A stretch of 7,676 bases of DNA from positions 1 to 7,676 of the forward strand of contig JASHPP010000296.1 of the NCBI GenBank assembly GCA_030038035.1, written 5' to 3'. The notes beneath the pieces were generated by a model. The model was not told where the DNA came from. It ran no database searches and saw only the letters and a list, made by a program, of their open reading frames with translations. Below are positions 1 to 6,027 of this stretch, one piece after another. How positions within the stretch are numbered: the stretch's first letter is position 1; each line of letters opens with the position of its first letter. This DNA comes from Trebonia sp. Its GTDB lineage: Bacteria; Actinomycetota; Actinomycetes; Streptosporangiales; Streptosporangiaceae. The translations under genes were made by a program, and so were the position numbers.

Positions 1-1
1 C

Positions 2-1897
2 GCCATCAACCTGAACCAGCCCGGAAGCTACCTGAGCTGGAACGTCTTCACCGTGTCGGTCGCGAACCTGGTGCTCATCGCCGTCATGGTGGTGATCTTC
101 GGCGCGGCCCTGCTGCTGCCCTTCCCGGGAAGGCACCGGGCCGGCGGCGACGGGCAGGACGGCCCGGCGCCGCCGGACCAGGAAGCCGCCGATTACGCCG
201 GTGCTCATGCCGGGTCCGCGGCCGACGAGCGGATGTGGACGGCGCGGGTACGCCGCCGCGTGCTGTCCGCGCTGCCGCCGGGCAAGCTGCTGCCCGACCG
301 CCAGCCCGCCTACGTCGCCTCCTGGGTGTACGTGTTCGGCGTCGCCGCCCTGGCCGCCCTGGGCATGGCGATCGTGAGCGGGTTCACCATCGCGCTCGGC
401 GGCACCGACTGGTGGCACACCAACCCGGTCGGTCACTTCTTCAACAGCCTGCACCTGTGGAGCGTCGAGCTCTTCATGGCCTTGCTGGTCATCCACCTGT
501 GGGGCAAATTCTGGATGGCCGCCTGGCGGGGGCGCCGGGCGCTGACCTGGATAACCGGCGTGGTCGCGTTTCTCGCCTCGATCGTCGAGTGCTTCACCGG
601 TTACCTGTCGCAGCAGAACTTCGACTCGCAGTGGATCTCGACCAACGGCAAGGACGCGTTCAACGCCGCGGGGGTGGGCGCGTTCTTCAACTTGATGAAC
701 TTCGGTCAGATGCTGCTGTGGCACGTGGTGCTCATCCCGATCATGCTCATCGCGCTGGTCGGCGCGCACGTGCTGATCGTGCGGGTCCGCGGCGTGAGCC
801 ACCCGCTGCCAGCGGCAGCCGGGCGGCCGCACGTGCCGCGGCTGCGGCTGGCGGGCGGGCCGCGCGCCTGGCGGGCCGCGCTGGCCGCGAGGCGGGGGCG
901 CAGCCGGGAGCAGCGGGCCGCGGACGCGGCGCCGTGGCGCGGCCCGACGCGGCGGTACGACATCCTGAAGGAGGGCACGATCGCCTCGCTGGTGGTGCTC
1001 GTGCTCACGGTGGCGCTGGCCGGGTTGCTCTCGTCGCCCGACGAGCCGCCGGTCACCGTGCAAAGCTGGGCGCAGGTCGCGCCCGCCGACTTCCTCGCCA
1101 CCGCGGCGGCCGAACTGGACGGCACGAGCGAGACCGCCACCTACGGACCGCCGTACAACACAAACGGCACACCGCAGAGCGAGCTGTTCGCGCCGGCGAA
1201 CTGGTTCGGGGTAACGCAGCCGATCGATGCCGCGCAGACCTTCGTGCTCTCCCCGCTGTCGAAGAGCGCACCCGCCGACCGGCAGCTTGCCGCCGCGCTC
1301 GCCGCCTACGACGCGGCGCCGGCCGCCGTGCGGCAGGGGTGGGCGGCCAGCTACGCGACCGCGGTAGCCAAGGTGCGGTTCGCCAACGGCAACCCGGTGG
1401 TGCCGCCCGCCAGCGACGGGCCGGTTCCCGTCATGCTGGCCACAGAGCTGACGCTGGCCCGCAGCGGCGCGATCGACACCGATCTGCTGGCGCAGCGCCC
1501 GTTCTACGGCACCGACTTCACCAAGCCGCTGCTGTTCATCGAGGATGGCCAGTACATCGCCAACCTGGCGGCGGCACAGAACCTCACCGGCAGCCAGTGG
1601 GGCGTCATGAACGAGACCGGGAGCTACCCGGGCCAGCCGTGGCTCTGGCTCTACCAGCTCTGGTACGAGCTGCCCGGCTGGCGCAACTCGACCAACGCGG
1701 ACCTGATCGCGATCTACATGACCGGCCTGGCGACACTTCTGCTCCTGTTCGTGCCGTTCATTCCCGGCCTGCGCGACGTACCGCGGTGGATCCCCGTGCA
1801 CCGGCTGATCTGGCGGTCCCCCTGGGACGGGCGGCCGCGCGGCGCGGGCACGGCCCCCCGCGAGTCACATCCCGGGCAGCCGAGTGTGACCAGCTGA
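2..1897 (+). CDS. Cytochrome b-type quinol oxidoreductase membrane subunit, with large soluble insertion; 5' end probably outside window
   Basis: Likely di-haem membrane subunit of a quinol:acceptor oxidoreductase (bc1/b6f-like). A GTG at 53 would give 614 residues, but the frame is open to base 2 and reads AINLNQPGSYLSWNVFT before it, so the true start is probably upstream. Numbered from the GTG, membrane helices lie near 3-24, 92-115, 130-152, 163-185, 214-244, 309-326 and 550-570. Haem ligands are H134 and H148 (HX13H) in one helix and H224 and H239 (HX14H) in another; HX14H is the cytochrome b6-type spacing. After the four-helix b domain comes a basic cytoplasmic loop (about 250-305), one helix, then about 220 residues (327-548) predicted outside the membrane, and a last helix. 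I see no PEWY quinol-site motif. No Rieske or cytochrome c gene lies within the window; such partners may lie upstream. Family is confident; the precise complex is not. Confidence 0.85.
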   Translation, partial: AINLNQPGSYLSWNVFTVSVANLVLIAVMVVIFGAALLLPFPGRHRAGGDGQDGPAPPDQEAADYAGAHAGSAADERMWTARVRRRVLSALPPGKLLPDRQPAYVASWVYVFGVAALAALGMAIVSGFTIALGGTDWWHTNPVGHFFNSLHLWSVELFMALLVIHLWGKFWMAAWRGRRALTWITGVVAFLASIVECFTGYLSQQNFDSQWISTNGKDAFNAAGVGAFFNLMNFGQMLLWHVVLIPIMLIALVGAHVLIVRVRGVSHPLPAAAGRPHVPRLRLAGGPRAWRAALAARRGRSREQRAADAAPWRGPTRRYDILKEGTIASLVVLVLTVALAGLLSSPDEPPVTVQSWAQVAPADFLATAAAELDGTSETATYGPPYNTNGTPQSELFAPANWFGVTQPIDAAQTFVLSPLSKSAPADRQLAAALAAYDAAPAAVRQGWAASYATAVAKVRFANGNPVVPPASDGPVPVMLATELTLARSGAIDTDLLAQRPFYGTDFTKPLLFIEDGQYIANLAAAQNLTGSQWGVMNETGSYPGQPWLWLYQLWYELPGWRNSTNADLIAIYMTGLATLLLLFVPFIPGLRDVPRWIPVHRLIWRSPWDGRPRGAGTAPRESHPGQPSVTS

Positions 1898-1952
1898 GCG
1901 GACCGCGACGTAACTGACGGAGCGTGTCCGGCGCTTAGCGGAGGAGAATTTA

Positions 1953-2057
1953 ATGTCAGACGGCGAACCAGCGGGCCAGTTCAGACGTTCTATACAGCAA
2001 CTGCCGGGTGCCGCCGTAAGCTTCACGGCCTTCACTAGACGTGCGGCACACCTGTGA
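1953..2057 (+). CDS. Possible 34-residue micro-ORF
   Basis: A short ATG-initiated frame sits in the gap between the cytochrome b gene and the STAS gene. It is preceded by GCGGAGGAG (1938-1946), a near-ideal Shine-Dalgarno sequence, with a 6-base spacer. The product would be MSDGEPAGQFRRSIQQLPGA followed by 14 more residues, ending in TGA at 2055-2057. It is moderately basic, has no membrane segment and no recognisable domain. Its third codon positions are less G/C-rich than those of the neighbouring genes (TCA, CCA, AGA, TCT, ATA, CAA), which argues against a long-established gene. It could be a real small protein, a translated leader, or the remnant of a larger gene whose ribosome binding site survives. 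Confidence 0.35.
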   Translation: MSDGEPAGQFRRSIQQLPGAAVSFTAFTRRAAHL

Positions 2058-2122
2058 GTGCGGCGAGATAGAGCGAAATGGATGAGGTTGGTGTTCCGAG
2101 GCACTGGCGTCCACTACCATGC

Positions 2123-2131
2123 GGGGAGGGG
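2123..2131 (+). promoter_or_regulatory. Ribosome binding site that fixes the STAS gene start
   Basis: The purine run GGGAGGGGA ends 6 bases before the ATG at 2138. The earlier in-frame ATG at 2078 has only weak purine signals upstream, so 2138 is the better start. A further in-frame ATG at 2201 also has a G-rich run (2183-2190) 10 bases upstream and cannot be excluded. Confidence 0.6.
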
Positions 2132-2137
2132 AAATTC

Positions 2138-2599
2138 ATGTTTCGCGTGAGCCGCGTCGAGGGGGACCAGGCTGCGCCTGACGGGGGGAGTTGTGCGGTC
2201 ATGGGGGCTGTGCTTGACTGCGCGCAAGCGATGCAGCTTGAGCTTGCATACCAGGTGACGGCGGACGGCAAGGCGATGGTGAAGGTGCGCGGCGAACTGG
2301 ACATCGCCACCGCGGACCAGGCCTACGCCTACCTGCGGGACGTCGTGGACAACCAGGACGGGCCTGTCACCATGAACCTCGCCGAGCTGACCTTCTGCGA
2401 CGCGGCCGGCCTTGGAGTGCTCGCCCGGGTCGCACGGCACGCCCGGCGCACCGGCCGCTCGCTGAAGCTGACCGCGGCCCGTCCGTCGCTGCTGCGGATC
2501 ATGCACATCACAGGAATGGACGAGACCTTCCCCGAGGTTCGCGTCCCCGCGCTGAGCATCATCGCCTGGCCGCGCCAGGCTGCCGTCAGCGCGGGCTGA
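2138..2599 (+). CDS. STAS-domain anti-sigma-factor antagonist-like protein (serine-less)
   Basis: A 153-residue protein. Residues from about 34 onward form a STAS domain of the SpoIIAA/RsbV type: the opening strand with VKVRGELDIATADQAYAYL, then VTMNLAELTFCDAAGLGVLA and a C-terminal helix/strand. Such proteins bind an anti-sigma kinase and free a sigma factor; the kinase switches them off by phosphorylating a serine in a D-S-[ST]-G or D-[AS]-S-G motif. Here the motif is D88-A89-A90-G91, with no hydroxyl residue. About 33 residues precede the domain, and starts at 2201 or 2231 would remove most of them. No partner kinase or sigma factor gene is in the window, so this is an orphan antagonist. 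It ends within a strong hairpin and faces the universal stress protein gene. The STAS assignment is firm; the partner and regulated process are unknown. Confidence 0.85.
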   Translation: MFRVSRVEGDQAAPDGGSCAVMGAVLDCAQAMQLELAYQVTADGKAMVKVRGELDIATADQAYAYLRDVVDNQDGPVTMNLAELTFCDAAGLGVLARVARHARRTGRSLKLTAARPSLLRIMHITGMDETFPEVRVPALSIIAWPRQAAVSAG

Positions 2600-2614
2600 C
2601 GGCAGCCTGGCGCG
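2571..2614. terminator. Bidirectional hairpin terminator between convergent genes
   Basis: Perfect inverted repeat: the 20-base arm CGCGCCAGGCTGCCGTCAGC at 2571-2590, loop GCGG at 2591-2594, and its exact reverse complement at 2595-2614. The STAS stop codon (2597-2599) lies inside the right arm, and the opposing universal stress protein gene stops at 2638, 24 bases away. No T-tract follows; U-tract-less stems of this kind are commonly proposed as terminators in high-GC actinobacteria. Its place between two converging genes supports a role in both directions. Confidence 0.75.
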
Positions 2615-2637
2615 GGACGCGGCTGGCGCTCCTGTCC

Positions 2638-3516
2638 TCAGGCCGAGAGCGCGGGAACGATAGCCACCGGGCCGCGCGCATGCCCGAGCACGGCGTGCTG
2701 AATCGAGCTGCCGTCGGGTGCGCCCGGCGTGCCGTGCCGCCCGATGACCACCAGGTCGGCACGCGCGGACAGGCTGGCGAGCATCTGCGCGGGGTGGCAC
2801 CGCACCACGTCCTCGGCGGTCGTTACCTCCGGGTATTTCTGCTGCCACTCACGGAGCACCTCCGCCAGGTGCCGCTCGGCGGCGGCCTGCGCCGCGGCCG
2901 CCGCCGCGGCCAGCGACGCGGAGTCCGCGGCGGGCGCCGACGACACCGGGCCAGTCGCGGGCCACGTTATGGCGTGCACCGCCGTGAGGTTGGCACGGCG
3001 CAGCGCCGCCTCCTCGAAGGCGAACCCGAGCGCGGCGTCCGCGTTGTCCGGGTCCCGCACGCCGACCACGATCTCACGGTGCACCGCCCCGGTCTCCTCG
3101 TGCACGACCACGACGGGGCACGGGGCGTGCGTGGCGACGTACCTGCTGACCGAGCCGAGCACAAGCGCGGAAAAGCCGCCGGCGCCGCGGCTGCCCACGA
3201 CGAGCAGCCGCGCGCCAGCCCCGCTGTCCGACACGGCGGCGGCGGGCGGGCCGTCCAGCAGATCGGTCTCCACCAGCAACCCCGCCGTCACCTCGCTGAC
3301 ACGGTCGACCGCCTCGGCGAGCGCGCGCGCCGCGATGCCGCGCAGCGCGTTGGCGACCGTCGACGGGGCCTGGTAGCTGCGCATCCGCGGCAGCAGGCCG
3401 GGGGCCGACACGATCCGCAGCGGCGCGCCCCGCCGGGCCGCCTCCGCCGCCGCCCACTCGGCCGCCCGCAGCGATGTCTCAGAACCATCTACGGCTACGA
3501 CGATCGGCCTGCTCAT
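2638..3516 (-). CDS. Universal stress protein, tandem UspA domains
   Basis: A 292-residue cytoplasmic protein with two UspA domains (about 4-140 and 147-290). The first starts IVVAVDGSETS, with Asp10 at the usual nucleotide-binding place, and carries the complete ATP-binding motif G-X2-G-X9-G-S (GSRG at 108-111, GS at 121-122) followed by the VATHAPCPVVVV strand. The second domain has a looser version (GRHG at 260-263, then GH at 278-279, with a 14-residue spacing where 9 is normal), so it may bind nucleotide poorly. An alanine-rich stretch (about 194-213) lies within the second domain. The ATG at 3516 was chosen because GGAGGTGA stands 5 bases upstream; the longer GTG form at 3525 would overlap that site. 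Tandem USPs of this type are members of hypoxia/dormancy regulons in mycobacteria and streptomycetes. The target process is unknown. Confidence 0.93.
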   Translation of the reverse strand: MSRPIVVAVDGSETSLRAAEWAAAEAARRGAPLRIVSAPGLLPRMRSYQAPSTVANALRGIAARALAEAVDRVSEVTAGLLVETDLLDGPPAAAVSDSGAGARLLVVGSRGAGGFSALVLGSVSRYVATHAPCPVVVVHEETGAVHREIVVGVRDPDNADAALGFAFEEAALRRANLTAVHAITWPATGPVSSAPAADSASLAAAAAAAQAAAERHLAEVLREWQQKYPEVTTAEDVVRCHPAQMLASLSARADLVVIGRHGTPGAPDGSSIQHAVLGHARGPVAIVPALSA

Positions 3517-3521
3517 CTGGC

Positions 3522-3529
3522 TCACCTCC
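3522..3529 (-). promoter_or_regulatory. Ribosome binding site that fixes the universal stress protein start
   Basis: Read on the minus strand, this is GGAGGTGA, a full match to the 16S rRNA anti-Shine-Dalgarno sequence, with 5 bases to the ATG at 3516. The in-frame GTG at 3525 lies inside the site itself, which makes it an unlikely start. Confidence 0.75.
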
Positions 3530-3573
3530 GGTGCCGGGAAGCCCGCTTACATGCTCGCCCGGCGGCCGGTCCT

Positions 3574-3579
3574 GTTACA
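3574..3579 (-). promoter_or_regulatory. Candidate -10 element for the universal stress protein gene
   Basis: On the minus strand this reads TGTAAC. It lies about 32 bases (centre to centre) downstream of the DosR-like palindrome, which would place that palindrome near -40 of the transcript, a normal position for an activator of this family. No clear -35 element is seen, as expected for an activator-dependent promoter. A similar TGTAAG at 3546-3551 is an alternative. The call rests on position and a short match only. Confidence 0.3.
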
Positions 3580-3602
3580 GGGGCGACAGGGCACGCCGCC
3601 AC

Positions 3603-3615
3603 GGACCTAAGTCCC
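3603..3615. promoter_or_regulatory. DosR/DevR-like operator in the divergent usp-acs promoter region
   Basis: The plus strand reads GGACCTAAGTCCC; the minus strand reads GGGACTTAGGTCC. This closely resembles the core of the mycobacterial DosR (DevR) box TTSGGGACTWWAGTCCCSAA: the GGGACT half-site, the two A/T bases and the GTCC of the second half match, while the outer TTS/SAA flanks do not. The site lies 86 bases upstream of the universal stress protein start and 115 bases upstream of acs, so it could act on either gene. DosR-type regulators control tandem universal stress protein genes in mycobacteria. No regulator gene is in the window. Confidence 0.45.
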
Positions 3616-3730
3616 ATGAACCACCCCATGGTGGGGCAGGGGACATGCGCGTTAAATTTGGATTGCGCTCTATCAACCCGCAATAACAAGTGGCAACGCC
3701 GCCCGTAGAAGGGATGCGGAGGACAGACAT

Positions 3731-5863
3731 ATGGCTGATGATCTGCAAGACGCGAACGAGGACGAGGCAGTCGAATCCTCAGAGGCGCTCATCGCGGTGC
3801 ACTGGCGTGAGGAGGGCTATTACCCACCGCCGCCCGGGTTCGCCGCGCAGGCGAACGCCTCCGACCCGGCCATCCTCGAGCAGTTCACCGAGGACAAGTT
3901 CCCCGAGTGCTTCCGCGCCTATGCCGACCTGCTGACCTGGTACAAGCCCTGGGACACGACGCTGGACACCTCCACCGCGCCGTTCTGGAAGTGGTTCGTC
4001 GGCGGCGAGCTGAACGCGAGCTACAACTGCGTCGACCGGCACCTGGAGACCCAGCCGAACAAGGCCGCCCTGATCTTCGTGCCTGAGCTCGAGGACGAGG
4101 CTGACGTAGCCGTCACCTACCGTGAGCTGTACGCCCGGGTCAACGAGTTCGCGGCGCTGCTGCGCGACTTCGCGGGACTCAAGACCGGCGACCGGGTGAC
4201 CCTGCACATGCCGATGGTCCCCGAACTGCCCGTCGCCATGCTGGCCTGCGCCCGGCTCGGCATCATCCACTCCCAGGTGTTCGCCGGGTTCAGCGGCACC
4301 GCCGCCGGGCACCGGATCGCCGACTCCGGCAGCAGCGTGCTGATCACGATGGACGGCTACTACCGCGGCGGCGCCCTGCTCGACCACAAGGTCAAAGCCG
4401 ACGAGGCGGTCGAGGCCGCGGGGAAAGAGGGCCAGACGGTCGACAAGGTTCTCGTCTTCCGCCGCTACCCGGACAAGTACTCGTCCAAGACCCCGATGGT
4501 CGACGGCCGTGACTTCTTCGTCGACGAGCTGCTCACGGACTACAAGGACCAGCTCGTCGAGCCGTTGTCGATGCCGGCCACCGCGCCGCTGTTCCTCATG
4601 TACACCAGCGGCACGACCGGGCGCCCGAAGGGCTGCCAGCACTCGACCGGCGGCTACCTGTCCTACGTGGCCGGGACGTCCAAGTACTACCAGGACATCC
4701 ACCCGAACGACACCTACTGGTGCATGGCGGACATCGGCTGGATCACCGGGCACTCCTACATCGTCTACGGACCGCTCGCACTCGGCACCACGACCGTGAT
4801 CTTCGAGGGAGTGCCGAACTACCCGGACGCCGGCCGTCCGTGGCGGATCGCGCGGCGGCTCGGGGTGAACATCTTCCACACCTCGCCCACGTCGATCCGG
4901 ATGCTGCGCAAGGTCGGCCCGGACGAGCCGGCCAAGTACGACTACGACTTCAAGACGATGACCACGGTCGGCGAGCCGATCGAGCCCGAGGTCTGGCGCT
5001 GGTACTACGAGAGCGTCGGCAAGGGCAAGGCGGCCATCACCGACACTTGGTGGCTGACGGAAACCGGCGGTTTCCTCGGCAGCACGCTGCCGGGGCTGCA
5101 GCCGATGAAGCCAGGCAGCTGCGGACCAGGGGTGCTCGGCGTCTACCCGGTCATCTACGACGAGGACAGCAACGAGGTGCCGAAGGGCAGCGGCAAGGCG
5201 GGCAACATCTGCATCCGCAACCCCTGGCCCGGCATGTTCCAGACGGTGTGGGGTGACCCTGAAAGGTATCTGTCCACTTACTACCGCAAGTACAACAAGA
5301 ACCCGGATAGCACGGACTGGCACGACTGGCCGTACTTCTGCAACGACGGCGCCATGCAGGCGGCCGACGGGTACTTCCGGATCCTGGGCCGGGTCGACGA
5401 CGTGATCAACGTGGCCGGGCACCGCCTGGGCACCAAGGAGATCGAGTCGGCGGCCCTCACTGTCCCCGAGGTCGCCGAGGCGGCCGCGGTGCCGGTGATC
5501 GACGACATCCGCGGTCGCGTCGTGGAGGTCTACGTCTCGCTCAAGCCGGGCTTCGAGCCGGGCGAGGAGATGGCGGCCAAGGTCAGCAAGACGATCGAGA
5601 CCGTGATCGGCAAGATCGCACGGCCGAAGAACGTCTGGATCGTGGCCGACATGCCGAAGACCCGGTCCGGCAAGATCATGCGCCGGGTCATCGCGTCGGT
5701 ATCCAACTTCGCCGACGTCGGCGACGTCACCACACTGGCCAACCCCGAGGTGGTCGAGCAGATCCGGCACCACGTCCAGGCGCAAAAGCTCGCGCACGGC
5801 GAGGTGCCGCGCGAGCTCACCGAGACCGAAGCCGAGGAAATCAGGAGGTTCGGCGCCGAGTAA
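3731..5863 (+). CDS. acs: Acetyl-CoA synthetase (AMP-forming acetate-CoA ligase)
   Basis: A 710-residue ANL-superfamily adenylate-forming enzyme that activates acetate with ATP and CoA, giving acetyl-CoA, AMP and PPi. The phosphate-binding loop YTSGTTGRPKG is at 291-301. GWITGHSY and VGEPIEPE match the acetate pocket, and DTWWLTETGG (438-447) carries the tryptophan that limits the substrate to small acids. GRVDDVINVAGHRLGT is the hinge/A8 motif, and PKTRSGKIMRR contains catalytic Lys648, the residue that protein acetyltransferases modify to switch Acs off. It is about 60 residues longer than E. coli Acs, owing to an acidic N-terminal leader and a short insertion (NKNPDSTDWHDW) just before the nucleotide ribose-binding Asp539. 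That aspartate sits in CNDGA where SGDGA or TGDGA is usual. Start ATG 3731 has GGAGGA 7 bases upstream. It is divergent from the stress protein gene and apparently monocistronic. Propionate could be a secondary substrate. Confidence 0.95.
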   Translation: MADDLQDANEDEAVESSEALIAVHWREEGYYPPPPGFAAQANASDPAILEQFTEDKFPECFRAYADLLTWYKPWDTTLDTSTAPFWKWFVGGELNASYNCVDRHLETQPNKAALIFVPELEDEADVAVTYRELYARVNEFAALLRDFAGLKTGDRVTLHMPMVPELPVAMLACARLGIIHSQVFAGFSGTAAGHRIADSGSSVLITMDGYYRGGALLDHKVKADEAVEAAGKEGQTVDKVLVFRRYPDKYSSKTPMVDGRDFFVDELLTDYKDQLVEPLSMPATAPLFLMYTSGTTGRPKGCQHSTGGYLSYVAGTSKYYQDIHPNDTYWCMADIGWITGHSYIVYGPLALGTTTVIFEGVPNYPDAGRPWRIARRLGVNIFHTSPTSIRMLRKVGPDEPAKYDYDFKTMTTVGEPIEPEVWRWYYESVGKGKAAITDTWWLTETGGFLGSTLPGLQPMKPGSCGPGVLGVYPVIYDEDSNEVPKGSGKAGNICIRNPWPGMFQTVWGDPERYLSTYYRKYNKNPDSTDWHDWPYFCNDGAMQAADGYFRILGRVDDVINVAGHRLGTKEIESAALTVPEVAEAAAVPVIDDIRGRVVEVYVSLKPGFEPGEEMAAKVSKTIETVIGKIARPKNVWIVADMPKTRSGKIMRRVIASVSNFADVGDVTTLANPEVVEQIRHHVQAQKLAHGEVPRELTETEAEEIRRFGAE

Positions 5864-5882
5864 CCCGTTTACCTTTGTGGCT

Positions 5883-5903
5883 GGCCACCGTAATGAGGTG
5901 GCC
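5883..5903 (+). terminator. Candidate terminator of acs
   Basis: GGCCACC (5883-5889) pairs perfectly with GGTGGCC (5897-5903) around a 7-base loop, 19 bases past the acs stop codon. There is no T-tract. Its position after an apparently monocistronic gene and before a convergent gene supports the call, but stem strength is modest. Confidence 0.45.
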
Positions 5904-5987
5904 CGCCGCGATGCCCGCCCTCTTCTGGCCGAACGGTCCGTGGTGTGTCCGGCAGGGTCACATTTCACGGCAGGCCGATGACCGGAA

Positions 5988-6023
5988 GGCCGCCGTACCG
6001 GCCACGGACGCTGGGCGTGTCCG
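5988..6023 (-). terminator. Weak candidate terminator of the CBS-BON gene
   Basis: Two small inverted repeats lie just past the CBS-BON stop codon on the minus strand: CGGAC/GTCCG (6005-6009 with 6019-6023) and GGCCG/CGGCC (5988-5992 with 5999-6003). Each stem is only about 5 bp and no T-tract follows, so this is tentative. The remainder of the 5864-6027 gap shows no convincing gene. Confidence 0.25.
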
Positions 6024-6027
6024 GCGG

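Larger units (their letters stand above)
3517..3730. other. Divergent intergenic region between usp and acs
   Basis: Besides the DosR-like site, this gap contains a palindrome CCTGT-T-ACAGG (3571-3581), a short hairpin CCACC-CCAT-GGTGG (3619-3632), and an AT-rich island (3651-3690, with TTAAATTTGG and CAATAACA) that stands out from the GC-rich surroundings and probably holds the acs promoter. I could not pick a convincing -35/-10 pair for acs. The ribosome binding site GGAGGA (3718-3723) lies 7 bases before the acs ATG. Confidence 0.5.

Noticed and set aside
1815..1830. GGTCCCCCTGGGAC as a second DosR-like site
   Set aside because: The half-sites are in the wrong order (GTCC before GGAC) and it lies inside the cytochrome b coding sequence.
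235..1917. 560-codon frame overlapping the cytochrome b gene
   Set aside because: Arg/Ala/Gly-rich low-complexity translation without domains, in the +1/+2 frame of a gene with clear haem motifs.
1989..1998. TATACA at 1991 as a -10 element for the STAS gene
   Set aside because: No acceptable -35 sequence at 16-18 bases upstream, and it would lie about 145 bases from the start within the micro-ORF.
2680..3708. 342-codon plus-strand frame opposite the universal stress protein
   Set aside because: Opposite a gene with a full UspA motif; composition is Arg/Gly/His-rich and without domains.
3617..3709. 30-codon ATG frame in the divergent promoter region
   Set aside because: No ribosome binding site before the ATG, and it overlaps the likely acs promoter zone.
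3779..5968. 729-codon open frame antisense to acs
   Set aside because: It lies wholly opposite a certain gene, is rich in Arg/His/Asp/Val/Leu patterns typical of the reverse frame of high-GC codons, and has no recognisable domain. It is a shadow of GC-biased third positions.
5945..6025. Nonamer GTGTCCGGC repeated at 5945 and 6017 (also at 1924)
   Set aside because: Short GC-rich word with no extended conservation; chance is a sufficient explanation.
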